From positions 20,920,001-20,984,000 of the forward strand of contig NC_092674.1 in NCBI RefSeq assembly GCF_964355755.1: 64,000 nt of DNA, read 5' to 3'. This stretch comes from Antedon mediterranea (Eukaryota; Echinodermata; Crinoidea; Comatulida; Antedonidae). A program made the translations under genes and the position numbers. Below are positions 23,411 to 35,154 of this stretch, piece after piece; the first letter of the stretch is position 1, and every line of letters begins with the position of its first letter. The notes beneath the pieces were generated by a model. The model was not told the DNA's origin and made no database searches. It saw only the letters and a list, made by a program, of their open reading frames with translations.

Positions 23411-25118
23411 AATGTTGTTTTTATTCATATTTATCTTTTTAAAATTAAGCACGGCAGTTGTAAGCTAGGCCTACTTCAATCAAAATATAAGGCACGCTAG
23501 AACAGTAGAATGATAGGCCTGCTTCTGTTTAAAGATATCAACTAACCCTGAGGTTATGTTCTTTTTTAATGTCGGTTTGCTTTGATAATTTAATTTTAAA
23601 TATATATATATTACATATAGATTAAATTTCTAAATGCTCATGACCTCTTACTTGTATTTAATCAAATAACTCGACTATATTTCAGATCTTGTTGAGATGT
23701 TAAATGAGGGTTTTGTATACAGTATTATTGGCTGACATGGCGTTTGTTTTGTATTATTACGAACTAGCCCGAACTCTACTACACAGCTAACAATTTAACG
23801 TTAAAATAACGTTATTTGAATGTTACTGTAATACGTTTTTTTAATGTTACAAATTAACGTTAAGTTGACTTAAAAATGTTGACCCTTGTAAACGGTCATT
23901 GAAAGTTTTTTGTCAAGTTTGTTGAAGGTTTAAAATAAAGTTCAAATGAGGTGTTTTTATTAAAACATTCAAAAATAGTTGTTTTAATACTAAATAAGTA
24001 GCTAGCTTGATAGATAGAATTGTACAGATGTAACTGAGTTAAGAAGATTGGCAGATGCTTGGCTTTGGTATACTCAGGCTAATACTAAAGTGGGCCAAGC
24101 GCGCCTAGAAGTACAGATGAGACAGACTAGCCAATCAAATCGTATTTTTCATGAAATAAGATCCTTCATGAGGTCTGCTTGTGAATAATGTACGTGTATA
24201 ACAACTACTGTAGGTCATAGCATAAAACTGTTTGTTTTTCTAATCTGTTGCAACATTTTAATATACTCTACTGAAAAACAGTATCTAATGTCCCATTTTT
24301 GTGAATGTCATTTTAACTTAAGATGGACGTTATCATAACAGTTCTGTTAAGTGCATCTCCTTACATTCTATTACCGATTAAAGTTGTGTACACGGCTTGA
24401 TTCTTTCAACGTTAGATGTATGTTAATGAAAATGTTATATTTTAAGGTTCTAATTGCCGCTCTTTTCAATGTTAAGTTATCTTCTAACGTTATTGTGAAT
24501 GTTAATCGAACGTTAGATGAATGTTTATAAAGTGTTCTCTAATAGATACTTTTACATTTGATTGATACATTTTTAACGTTAATAAAAATGTTATGTACAA
24601 GTCGTATTTTAACATTTTTGTGAACGTTCTTTGTACGTTAGATAAAGGTTTTAGAAATATTTATGTATTTTAACGTTATTATAAAAAGTTAATCTAACAT
24701 TAGATGAACGTTGTTAAAAAGGTTCACCGAAAGTTACTTTTTGAACGTTATTCTGAATGTCCTTCTAATGTTCGATAAACCATTCTGTTTAAGTTAGATT
24801 TAAAACATCATTGTGAACGTTCTTTCAACGTTAGATAAAGGTTTTAGAAATAGTTATGTAACATTTCATTTTAATGTTATTATGAAAGTTAACCTAACGT
24901 TAGATGAACGTTGGTAAAAAGGTTCACTGGAAGTTACTTTTGGACGTTTTTCTGAATTTCCTTCTAATGTTTGTTAAACGTTATTTTTGTATATTTTTGC
25001 TGGGAAATAGCCAGGTGTTTTATTGACAATACTGAAGGTTTTTAATTAATATTAATTTACACATTATTATTATTATACCGTATTTCGTTCATGATACTAA
25101 TTGACATTTTTATCACAT
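23411..25118 (+). repeat. Segmental duplication flank (pairs with 56895-58612)
   Basis: About 1.7 kb is near-identical to 56895-58612 with scattered single differences and small indels. The match ends abruptly after TTTTTATCACATC (25118 / 58612). It contains the AACGTT-type element at 23783-25008. Confidence 0.9.
23783..25008. mobile_element. AACGTT-subrepeat element, ~1.2 kb (copy A)
   Basis: It begins CAGCTAACAATTTAACGTT (in copy B TCCCAGCTAACAATTTAACG) and ends TATTTTTGCTGGGA, giving short inverted ends TCCCAGC / GCTGGGA. The interior holds degenerate repeats of AACGTTAGATGAACGTT and GTTCTTTCAACGTTAGATAA. No ORF. It resembles non-autonomous elements with internal minisatellites; class not determined. 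Confidence 0.6.
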
Positions 25119-25344
25119 CTAATATAATCTAATGAATTTTATTATCGAAGCCGAATAAAAATAAAAATATATATTAAAACTAAGAAATTGTGCTTGCTCA
25201 GAGAATTATTAATTTTCAGAACTAGTGAACGGAAATTACTAATAATAATATATGCGTACCGGTATTAATGTGTATTATACAATTTTTGTTATAATGAAGA
25301 GTTTTATTGAAGAATCGAAGTATAATAAATGTATACATTAATTA

Positions 25345-25850
25345 ATGAATATTACACAAACACTTCAACATAAACTTATTGCAATAAATTGTGTAGATAC
25401 TTGGGTAAATTTTATTTTTGGTGACCTATCTATTAAGGTTCAATATGTTCTAGGAAGCACGTTATTCCATAAAAATAACTCTCACGACATTTATGCTGTA
25501 TTTGACAGTTATTGTAAAATGTACACAAGCCGTGCTTGGAAATTAAGAAATGCAATTGTATTACAACTTTGAACTGTTTTATTTAAAAAAAAAAGTGTTT
25601 TCTTTTCCATTGCTGTTGCAAAATTAGTAGTTGTATATTAGTGTAGTTTTAGTTTGTAAATAAGTTTTGTAATAGCGTCGAGTCAAATTTTATGTCATTA
25701 TCTCAAATATGTTTTATTTTCGTTTCAGTTTTTATTTTTCATTGTTTTTGTATTGAATTTTGTAATTGGTATGGACGCACCATCTACGCATGTGTGCCAC
25801 TGTTAAAAAAGTGTTGTTCCAAAAAAATATTATATTATTATTATGCCAAT
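25345..25850 (+). mobile_element. 5'-truncated LINE, carboxy-terminal codons plus 3' UTR
   Basis: A 75-codon frame ends FDSYCKMYTSRAWKLRNAIV, matching FDKYCKNFLKVAWKKRSELK at the end of the LINE ORF at 40854. Its 3' UTR ends with GACGCACC, GTGCCACTGTT and a TTATTATTAT tail as in that element. This is therefore a short insertion of the same family, not a host gene. Confidence 0.75.
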
Positions 25851-26054
25851 TTATACTTAAAATATACAAAGATGTACTTTTTTTATCACAAAAAAAATCA
25901 CAAAATGTACACGTCACTTACTTTACTCTTTGAATGTAAAAGAGTGAAAAACCAAATGCTTCACTCTTTAATACCACTCTTTAAAAGGATGACATTCACT
26001 CTAAAAGAAGGAATTTTGGTTCTTTGTAATTTGGAATATGCTGGTTTAATTGAA

Positions 26055-26440
26055 GTTTAGCAAAGTAGCATTACATTTTAATATTATTATGAAAGTTAAT
26101 CTAACGTTAGATGAACGTTGTTAAAAAGGTTCACTCAAAATTACTTTTGAAAGTTATTCTGAATGTCCTTCTAATGTTTGATAAACGTTATTAAAAGCGT
26201 TCTGTTTAAGTTAGATTTAAACATTATTGTTAACGTTTTTGAGCGATAGATAAACATTATTAAAACAAGTTATTTAATTTTATATTTAAACGTTACTATA
26301 AATGTTCCCTCAACGTTAAAATAATGTCAAACTTTTTTTGAAGGAACGTTATTCGAACGTCACTTGAACGTCCGTAGTGAATCTGACCAAACAACAACCA
26401 AACACTAACGTTAGATAAACGTTATGTGTTTGCTGAGTAC
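26055..26440. mobile_element. Partial AACGTT-subrepeat element (copy C)
   Basis: TTAATATTATTATGAAAGTT, then AATCTAACGTTAGATGAACG and GTTCACTCAAAATTACTTTT parallel the interior of 23783-25008. It ends GTTATGTGTTTGCTGAGTAC. Confidence 0.6.
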
Positions 26441-26755
26441 TTGGGCCTATTGCTTTTTATTAGTATTGTCTAAAAGTCGCTTGTCATTGAATTGAAAGGG
26501 ATCCTTTATATTCTTGTTACGAATAAATGAAATACGAACGTGAATCAGTAAGTTGTATATCTTTGTAGTAGAATAGCTCTTTTAAATAACATCATCTTTA
26601 TTCAAAACCAATCAGATTGTTCTGTTTATTTTCTATGTATGTGAAGTTGGTTACTAATTCCTAGTTCCTTATTCAAATTTAATTAAAGGGACAGTCACAA
26701 ATATTTAAAAAAAATATATTTACATGAGAGCTTTGACCTCCTCGACATCTTCCGG
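26441..26755. other. Non-coding spacer
   Basis: I see nothing recognisable in this AT-rich stretch before the monomer array. Confidence 0.4.
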
Positions 26756-26759
26756 TCAA

Positions 26760-28890
26760 AGGTCTATAACATTGTATGCATTTACGCCCTCTACGGCGAA
26801 TAAGTAACTAGCTTTTACAAACGTTTTTAAACTTGACCTACTTAATTTTTTCACAATATTTTGTTATGGATCGATGACCCTTGGCCTACTTTACCATTTG
26901 GCACCCTAGTTCCGCGAACCTTTTTTTAATCTACGCCCTCTACGCCGAATAAGTATAAACTGGCTTTTACGAATGTTATAACACTTGACCTACTTAATTG
27001 TTTTCAAAATATTTTGGTATAGATCGATCACCCTTGACATACTTTACAATTTGCCACCCTAGTTCCGCGAACTTTTTTTGCATCTACGCCCTCTACGGCG
27101 AATAAGTAACTGGCTTAGTACGACGAAGGAAATCGAAAGTACAAGTACGATGAAGGGAGTCAAAGGTTTAAGAATGACCAAGGAAAACGGAAGTTCGCTT
27201 ATTATTTGAGTTGAGTTCTTTATGAACATTTTAATCGTTTTATTTTATCTTATGATAGATAACTACTCAAAAGTATGCAATATTGGCCTACTTTACCATT
27301 TGTCACCCTAGTTCCGCGAACCTTTTCATCTACGCCCTTTACGGCGAATAAGTAACTGGCTTGACGAACGTTACAACACTTGACCTACTTATTTTTTTCA
27401 AAATATTTTGGTATAGATCGATGACCCTTGACCTACTATACCATTTGCCACCCCAGTTCCGCGAACTGTTTTGCATCTACGAATTCTACGGCGAATAAGT
27501 AACTGGCTTTACGAACGTTATAATACTTGACCTACTTAATTTTTTCACAATATTTTGTTATGGATCGATGCCCCTTGGCCTACTTTACCATTTGCCACTC
27601 TAGTTCCGCGAACGATTTAATGTTTTTAAAATATTTTGGTATGGATCGATCACACTTGACCTACTTTAACATTTGCCGCCCTAGTTCCGGGAACGTTTTT
27701 GCATCTACGCCCTCTACGGCGAATAAGTAACTGGCTTTACGAACGTTATAACAATTGACCTACTTATTTTTTTCAAAATATGTTGGTATGGATCGATGAC
27801 CCTTGGCCTACTTTACCATTTTCCATCCTAGTGCCGCAAACATTTTTGCATCTACGCCCTCTATGGCGAATAAGTATCTGGCTTTACGAACGTTAAAACA
27901 CTTGACTTACTTAATTTTTTCAAAATATTTTGGTATGGATCGATCACCCATGACCTACTTTACCAATTGCCACCCTAGTTCCGCGAACTTTGTTTGCATC
28001 TACGCCCTCTACGGCGAATTAGTAACTGGCTTTACGAACGTTATAACACTTGACCTACTTAATTTTTTCACAATATTTTGTTGGATCGATGACCCTTGGC
28101 CTACTTTACCATTTGCTACCATAGTTCCACGAACCATTTTGCATCTACGCCTTCTACGGTGAATAAGTGACTGGCTTGACGAACGTTATAACACTTGACC
28201 TACTTATTTTTTACAAAATATTTTAGTATGGATCGATGACCCTTGACCTAATTTACCATTTGCCACCCCAGTTCCGCGAACGTTTTTGCGGCTATGCCCT
28301 CTACGGCGAATAAGTAACTGACTTTACGAACATTATAATACTTCACAATATTTTTGAATGGATCGATAACCATTTACCTACTTTACCATTTGCCACCCCA
28401 GTTCAGCGAAATTGTTTGCATCTACGCCCTCTACGGCGAATAAGTAACTGGCTTTACGAACGTTATAAGACTTGACCTACTTAATTTGTTTCACAATATT
28501 TGGGTATGGATCGATGACCCTTGGCCTACTTTACCATTTTCCATCCTAGTTCTGCAAACATTTTGGCATATACGCCCTCTACGGCGAATAAGTAACTGGC
28601 TATACGAACGTTATAACACTTGACCTACTTAATTTTTTCACAATTTTTTGGTATGAAGCGTTGACCCTTGACCTACTTTAGCATTTGCCACCCTATTTCC
28701 GCGAACTTTTTTGGCTCTACGCCCTCTACGGCGAATAAGTAACTGGCTTTTACGAACGTTATAACACTTGACCTACTTAATTGTTTTCAAAATATTTTGG
28801 TATGGATCGATCACCCTTGGCCTACTTTACCATTTGCCACCCTAGTCCCGCGAACTTTTTTGCATCTACGCCCTCTACGGCGAATAAGTA
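26760..28890 (+). repeat. Tandem ~147-bp monomers forming the 5' region of a LINE
   Basis: About 14 units contain ACGCCCTCTACGGCGAATAA, GTAACTGGCTTTACGAACGT, ACTTGACCTACTTAATTTTT, TATGGATCGATGACCCTTGG and CCACCCTAGTTCCGCGAAC. Unit starts lie near 26785, 26932, 27083, 27329, 27475, 27701, 27850, 28000, 28146, 28295, 28425, 28570, 28718 and 28866. At 27105-27292 the array is interrupted by a copy of the same LINE leader that precedes the ORF at 29013. Open frames across the monomers (27527-28162) are fortuitous. Confidence 0.9.
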
Positions 28891-31800
28891 ACTTGCTTAT
28901 TACGAAGAAGGAAATCGAAAGTACGATGAAGGTAGTCAAAGTTTAAGAATAACCAATGAAAACGGAAGTTCGCTCTACTTACCAAATCGTAATTATTTGA
29001 GTTGAGTTTTTTATGAAAGTTTTAATCGTTTTATTTTATCTTATGATAGATAACTACTCAAAGGTATGCAATATTTTATCGTTTAATTGTTTTGGTCTGA
29101 AAAGTGCTCTGCACTCTCTTGACCAATGTATTGTCGACAATAAATGTGATGTTACTTTTCTTTGCGAGCATTGGCTGAGTGAAATACTATTTTGGAATCA
29201 AAGGATATCAGACTTTGCTGAAATCAAGTTTAAACCCGGAAGAAGTGTCAACCGGCAGACCTCACGGAGGTATTGGCTTCATATGTAAGCTTGCGAAAGA
29301 CAGTTTAAAGAGAACTGTCGATCTCGAACATAAACGCATAAGCGCAATTCAGATTGTGAACGATGGTAATAATTTATTGTCCATTTTTTGGTGTTTATAT
29401 GCCCCATTTTGATCAGTCCTATGACCAGCTACAACTGTATGCTGAAACAATTGATGCGTTTTGCAGGGATACATTGATGATTGTGATTATAGTCCGGTCA
29501 TTATTGTGGGGGATCTGAATGCCTCACTACCACGAAAAGTCAATTTACAGCGAAATTGGTTTAAATCGCATCCATTTAATGCCCATAGTATGATTATGTA
29601 CAGTTTTATATGTGATAATGATTTCTCTGTTTGTAATTTTGATTTTAACCAATTTATTGACCACACTTATTTTAAAGGTATCTACCGTATCTACATCGAC
29701 CATGTAATTGTTAACGAATACTCTCGTAGCAAAATCAGCAACTGTCAAATTCTAAGTGACATCCCGAACAATACCAGTGATCACTATCCTCTTATTACCA
29801 CAGTTGACATGTAGGTAAATATATCCTTAAACAAAGATAAGAATGATGATCAAGAGGCGTGTTACAACCGTTAATGTAGAAAACGTCAGCTAATGTCGAA
29901 ACAGCCTTTAATGTAGAACAATCCACCGCTAATGTAGTAAATATAAATCAACATTAGCTAATGTAGAAACGGTCAACAGCTTATGTAGTAACGAAAATTG
30001 CCTCCCAGCTTATGTAGTTACTATCGCCAGCTAATGTAGAACATTTTATATATTTTACAAAAATGTCTAAATCATGTGCAAATGCATCGATTTTTACTAT
30101 GCTATCAGTCTTTCCATCTCTTAAATTGTAAGCAAAATGACCACACATCGTAAGCAACCATCTCTGTTAAGGGACCGCTTCTCATAATCGACCACCTCAC
30201 GTAAGGGTTCACCTCCTCTCATAAGGGACCGCTTCTCATAATCGACTACCTCTCGTAAGCGACCACACCTCTCGTAAGTGACCACCTCTTTTAAGAGATC
30301 ACGACCTCTTTCTCTCTATTAAAGGACCGCTTCTCATAATCGACCATCTTCCATCACAATGACCTCTTGTAAGCGACCTCCTCTCTTAACGACCACACCT
30401 CTCGTCAGTGAAGACTCTTTTAAAGGACCACATCTCTTAACGACCACACTTCTCGTAAGTGACGACCTCTTTTAAAAGACCACCACCTTTATTAAGGGAC
30501 TGCTTCTCAAAATCAACCATCTCCCATCACAACGACCCCTCGAAAGTCATCACATCTATTGAACGACCACCGCTCGTAAGCGACCGTCTCTCCTAACGAC
30601 CACAACTCTCATCAATGAAGACTTCTATTAAAAGACCGCTTCATATAATCGACCATCTTCCATCACAGCGACCTCCTCTCTTAACGACCACACCTCTCGT
30701 CAGTAGTGGCGACTATTTATGAAAGTGGTCCCTTAAGAGAGGAGGTGATCACTTCCGAGAGGCGATCGTTTATGAGAAGTGGACCCTTAACAGAGATGCT
30801 GGTCGTTCAATAGAGGTAGTCATGTTCGAGTGGTCGTTGTGTATGGAGGTCGTCGATTATGTGAAGCGGTCCTTTAAAATAGGTCGTGACTGACGAGAGG
30901 TGTGGTCGTTAAGAGAGGAGGTCGCTTACGAGATGTTGTCAATTATGAGAAGCGGTCCCTTAACAAAGACGGTGGTCGTTTAATAGAGGTGGTCACTTTC
31001 GTTGTGATGGAAGATGGTCGATTATGAGAAGCGGTCCTTTAATAGAGATAGAAAGAGGTCGTGGTCCCTAAAAAGAGGTGGTCACTTACGAGAGGTGTGG
31101 TCGTTAAGAGAGGTGGTCGCTTACGAGAGGTGGTCGTTTATGAGAAAAGGTCCTTTATGAGAGGAGGTGATCCCTTACGAGAGGTGGTCGGTTATGAGAA
31201 GCGGTCCATTAAACAGAGATGGTTGCTTACGATGTGTGGTCGTTTTAGAAAGTTGGTTACTTACGAAAGGTGGAAAGCTAAGTAAAGGTCGATGTATTTG
31301 CACATGATTTAGACATTTTTGTAAAATATATAACATTTTCTACATTAGCTGGCGATAGTAACTACATAAGCTGGGAGGCAAATTTCGTTACTACATAAGC
31401 TGTTGACCGTTTCTACATTAGCTGGTGTTGATTTTTATTTACTACATAAGCTGTTGGTATTTCTACATTAGCTGGAGGTTTTACTACATTAGCGGTGGAT
31501 TGTTCAACCTTAACGGTTGTTTCGACATTAGCTGGCGTTTTCTACATTAGCGGTTGTAACAAGGCGTCTATGGAATTTCCGATGTGTCACTGGGAAGTTT
31601 CTGTCGTGAATTTGAAAGTAATTTCAAATCTAAGATTGATAAAATTAACTATCAAGAAAATTGTATTAATGATCATGACTCGGCTCAGTCTTCTATTAAC
31701 AACAAACACATTTTCGCTGTTATTCATGATTCTTGCAATTCCAGTACAACTAAAATAGTACTAGGTCAAGAAAGACAGTAAACTGGTGGAACAGCAACTG

Positions 31801-32545
31801 CACAATTGTCAGGGACAGACAACGATTTTGATTTGGTATATGGAAAGACTGTGGAGGGCATAGGTCCGGCCAGATATGTTCATGTTATAAACTTGCCAAA
31901 AACATAGTAAATGTATAAATGTTCCCTTGCAGAGTTTTTTAAGATGTAACTTAATATTTATAAATGAAAATATTTATATATTTAAAAAGATAATACACAA
32001 ACATAATAAAATTGTTTATTTATCAAAATGATTATGTTTTGAAATGAAATAAAGGTGATTGAACCTCACAAAAGAGAAAAAAAAGTAAATTAATTAAAGA
32101 AGCGTTGGGTTTACCTAAATTCTGTTAGAAACACTGCTCACTCTTTAAATTTACCTAAGTTGTCCAATATTATTAAATGTAACCAAGTTAGTTTACTTCA
32201 CCAAATATTTATTAGTGATTCCAAATCTAGTTCTTTTTACTCGCATCTGTTAAATAGCAATTTAGAACATGTAATAAACCCCTAATTGATAACATAAAAA
32301 ACAATGACTTTTCTAGTTGTAATATTGTCTTTAATAGTACAAACCGCCATAATCTTTTAAAAATGTGTAAATCTGTCAATGATGGTATCTGTGATAGCGT
32401 TAATTCTGCCCTTTTTCACAATGATTTTAACACTTTATTTAACTGTTTGATTCTTGTAAATCTTCATTTTGATTTTTTTATTTTGCTGTACAGTTTTTAT
32501 ATGTTTCTCCTAAGGGAGGTGAATAAATTTGAATTTGAATTTGAA
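28891..32545 (+). mobile_element. CR1-like LINE with tandem 5' monomers, missing its polymerase, split by a foldback element
   Basis: After the leader (28891-29012) comes an apurinic-endonuclease-type domain: ILSFNCFGLKSALHSL, CDVTFLCEHWLSE, GRPHGGIGFICK, VIIVGDLNAS, YIDHVIV and TSDHYPLI (29068-29805), with frame changes near 29235 and 29465. The ORF resumes after the inserted element at 31567. A linker region reads VNWWNSNCTIVRDRQRF (31778-31830), with a TGA in place of a likely Trp codon. The reverse-transcriptase core is absent. From 32095 the terminal region (KLSNIIKCNQVSLLHQIF) and a TGAATTTGAATTTGAATT tail close the element. Non-functional. Confidence 0.75.
29860..31561. mobile_element. 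1.7-kb foldback element inserted in the LINE
   Basis: The whole element is a palindrome centred near 30710. The ends TGTTACAACCG / CGGTTGTAACA are flanked by AGGCG on both sides (29855-29859, 31562-31566). Outer arms are runs of the phrase GCTAATGTAGAAA. A middle unique piece (ACAAAAATGTCTAAATCATG and its complement) follows. Inner arms consist of about 20-bp units such as GACCACCTCTCGTAAGCGAC. No protein-coding content; frames such as 31061-31285 are by-products of the units. Confidence 0.85.
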
Positions 32546-32574
32546 TTATATACATTACATTTTTATTTTGACAG

Positions 32575-32794
32575 GATCAGAATAATGACTGGTTCTTCGG
32601 AAACTGCGCAGTTCTCATGAAAAGTGGTTTCTGGTTCAAGGAATGTAACCATGCTAATCCAAATGGACTATAGAAAGGGCGATGGATCAGGAAGGAATAG
32701 GGACATCATCACATGGGGTAGTTGGGGAACGTACGGATATAAATATTGTATGAGAAGTTTCAAAATGATAGTCAGACCAACAAGTTTTAGATAA
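32575..32794 (+). pseudogene. Fibrinogen-related (FReD) carboxy-terminal exon, best-preserved relic
   Basis: The exon follows an acceptor (TTTTATTTTGACAG). It encodes DWFFGNCAVLMKSGFWFKEC and NHANPNGL, the GNCA...GWW...C..ANLNG block of fibrinogen C-terminal domains. After a frameshift at 32668-32674 (consistent with loss of two bases) the other frame continues GDGSGRNRDIITWGSWGTYG and YKYCMRSFKMIVRPTSFR then TAA, the characteristic end of the domain. Upstream exons are not visible because the LINE ends 30 bp before the acceptor, i.e. it had inserted in the preceding intron. FReD proteins are secreted lectin-like recognition proteins; this copy is broken. Confidence 0.85.
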
Positions 32795-33825
32795 CTCTAA
32801 TGTTACGTATCGACATTTTTATGGTGAATTTATACGAAAATAATTATTTTAAATGAAGCCTTTAAATTGTTGTTAACATTTTGGCAAATTTTAAATAAAA
32901 AGATTTAGACAATTGATTTGTTTTATTTAGTTTGTCATTTTTATCCTTACAAAAATTAAGTCTAAGTATATTTTTTATAGTGCAGGGGTGATTAAGTAAG
33001 TATAACAACTGTTAAGGTTTGTAAATATTTCCGATGTGCAGTAGCACAGTATAGTAAGCCAAAGGTGACGACGTGTTCTGGATACGAGTAACAGTAGAGA
33101 AAAACAAATTAAAATAAAAAACCAAAGAAAACAATTTTTTATTGAAGAACGGTTACTGCTATAACATTCTAATTAATTTATAAAAAATAAGTTGAGATGT
33201 AGTATCTTATTGAAACCCAGTAAACATAATTTTTATAGCCTACAATTCGTCTGTTCCACATGTGGGTCGGAATTGATATCTGTAAACTGCTCCAAAGATA
33301 GAATAAAACAACTAAAATACCTCCGTGAGAGTGTTACATTTTAATGGTGTTGACTGTAGCCTATGACTATTAACATGAGTAAGGGAGAACAATTATCACC
33401 ACATTTTTATCCATAAAAGAAGTAATTTAATGAAAGCATAGAAATATATTATATCTCTTTATTTATGGAAACCTGCACTGAAGTTAGACTTTTTTATGTT
33501 TTTGTAACTTAAGCACCGAAATTTCCAATTGATATTAAGTGATCATAATAAAACCACTGATTTGACGAACATTCTTTTTTGTCGTCTTTTATTTGTGTGT
33601 TGAGACCTGAAACGCGCAGAAAATTGATTAGAAATTGATTGTTCGCAATATAAAGTTTTAATTGCGCGTGCGCGCGTAAATTCTTGCGCAATAAGCCATG
33701 TTTAATCAATACAAAGTTGACCCCTTATATACATCATGATTTTATGAAGTTTCAATAAAAAATGACATATCGTTCTGAATGTATGATTAATCATAGAATT
33801 TCATCACTGGCGCTAACTTATTTAT
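32795..33825. repeat. Shared FReD 3' flank, module 2/3
   Basis: Parallel to 18854-19980 with ~90% similarity by eye (GAATTTATACGAAAATA, AGTAAGCCAAAGGTGACGAC, CCTCCGTGAGAGTGTTACAT, CTGAAACGCGCAGAAAATTG). Confidence 0.7.
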
Positions 33826-35150
33826 TCATTTATTCAATATTAACATGAAAATGTACCCATCAAAAGGACAAAAATCTAAAAATTTACAAATATAAAAATT
33901 TAAAGGTACAAAATTAAAAAATCTATAAAAAATATACAAAATTGAAAATTTACAAAAGCAGTACACAAACACGCGAGGAGAAATTGCACATGACGACGAA
34001 TAAAACAAGAATCATTTGTGATTAAGGAGTTTGGCGAGAAAGGGTATAGCATTTTTGGCATATCTTTCGGTTCGAGGACGGGGGATGAGAAATTCGTTGG
34101 ATTTTCTAAGGAGCATACTGTGAGAACGAGAATTAATACGAAACCACTCTTTGAAAGAATTGGAACAGACGCATCGATGTGCAAATGCTTTAAATAATTT
34201 AATTCTTCTCGTATCAAGCGTCTGAAGATTAGTACTTTTAAGTGCGTTAAGATATGTGTCGTACTTAGATCCCAATATAATCCGAAGCGCTCTTTTTTCA
34301 ATTCGCTCAATCATGAGAGACTGTTTTATAGTAATACAACTATGCCACGCTGTTGAGGCATACTTGACAATAGGACGAACGTACTCAACATAAACAGACA
34401 CCAAATGGCAAGCAGAAACTCCAAAACGCTTGAGACGATTAGGCATATATAATCTACGGCTACTATTAGAAATCATATTGCTAACAAGAGTATCCATCTT
34501 AAATTTGCTTGAATAGGGATACCAAGAATTTTTATTTCATGCACAAAATCCAGCAATTTACCACCTATGACTAAGTTTGGAGGATCGGAAGGGTTATTTT
34601 TAAAACAAACTTGCAAGGCTGATGGATTGAGTTTGAGAAAGTTGTGACTAGCCCAGTTATCTAGATCACAAACTTCAGAATCAACAAAATTGGGATCACT
34701 AGCACGACGGACCTCAACAAGGCTAATATCGTCAACATACTTTCATTTAGATGATTCGGCGTTCACGACAGCATCGTTAATTATAAAGTTAAAAATAATT
34801 GGTCCAAACTTAGTGCCCCGAGGGACGCCACAAGAGAGCGTTACCCATTCAGAGAGATCGGAATAGTAACGAACTCTTTGGCGTCTGTTGGTAAGAAAGT
34901 CAGCTACCCAGGGCAAGATTTCATTTCGAACACCAAGATCAAAAATCTTTTGGATTGCAAGCGTATGATTGACAGAATCAAAAGCCTTGGTGAAGTCATT
35001 TGCAACTGACGTACCAACAGTGTTTGGTTTGTCTGAGCTTTTATAAAGAGTATCCAGCATCTCAACCAGACAATGAGTTGTTGAGGATCCCTTTATTCCA
35101 CCCAATTGATGGTGATCAATTCGGGGGGAGATATCGATACCCATTTACAA
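33826..35150 (-). mobile_element. 5'-truncated LINE on the minus strand (reverse transcriptase)
   Basis: Minus-strand frames give HHQLGGIKGSSTTHCLVEML and DFTKAFDSVNH (motif A), GVPRGTKFGPIIFNFIIND (motif B), KYVDDISLVE (motif C, YVDD), then YVRPIVKYASTAWHSCIT and RIEKRALRIILGSKY of the thumb and carboxy-terminal region. Frame changes lie near 34740 and 34500. The 5' part is missing because the element meets the foldback element near 35150. This is a non-LTR retrotransposon; clade is not assigned. Confidence 0.8.
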
Positions 35151-35154
35151 ACCA

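Noticed and set aside
25345-25572. 75-aa frame thought to be a small host gene
   Set aside because: Its end matches the LINE ORF terminus at 40790-40854 and is followed by that LINE's 3' UTR.
27527-28162. Plus-strand frames with repeated YFGMDRS/LTYFNICRPSSAN pattern
   Set aside because: They are translations of the ~147-bp LINE 5' monomers and shift frame with unit length; not a protein family.
31061-31285. Arg-rich frame with VVVYEKRS repeats
   Set aside because: By-product of the GACCACCTCTCGTAAG subunits of the foldback element; the same DNA reads as other patterns on the opposite arm.
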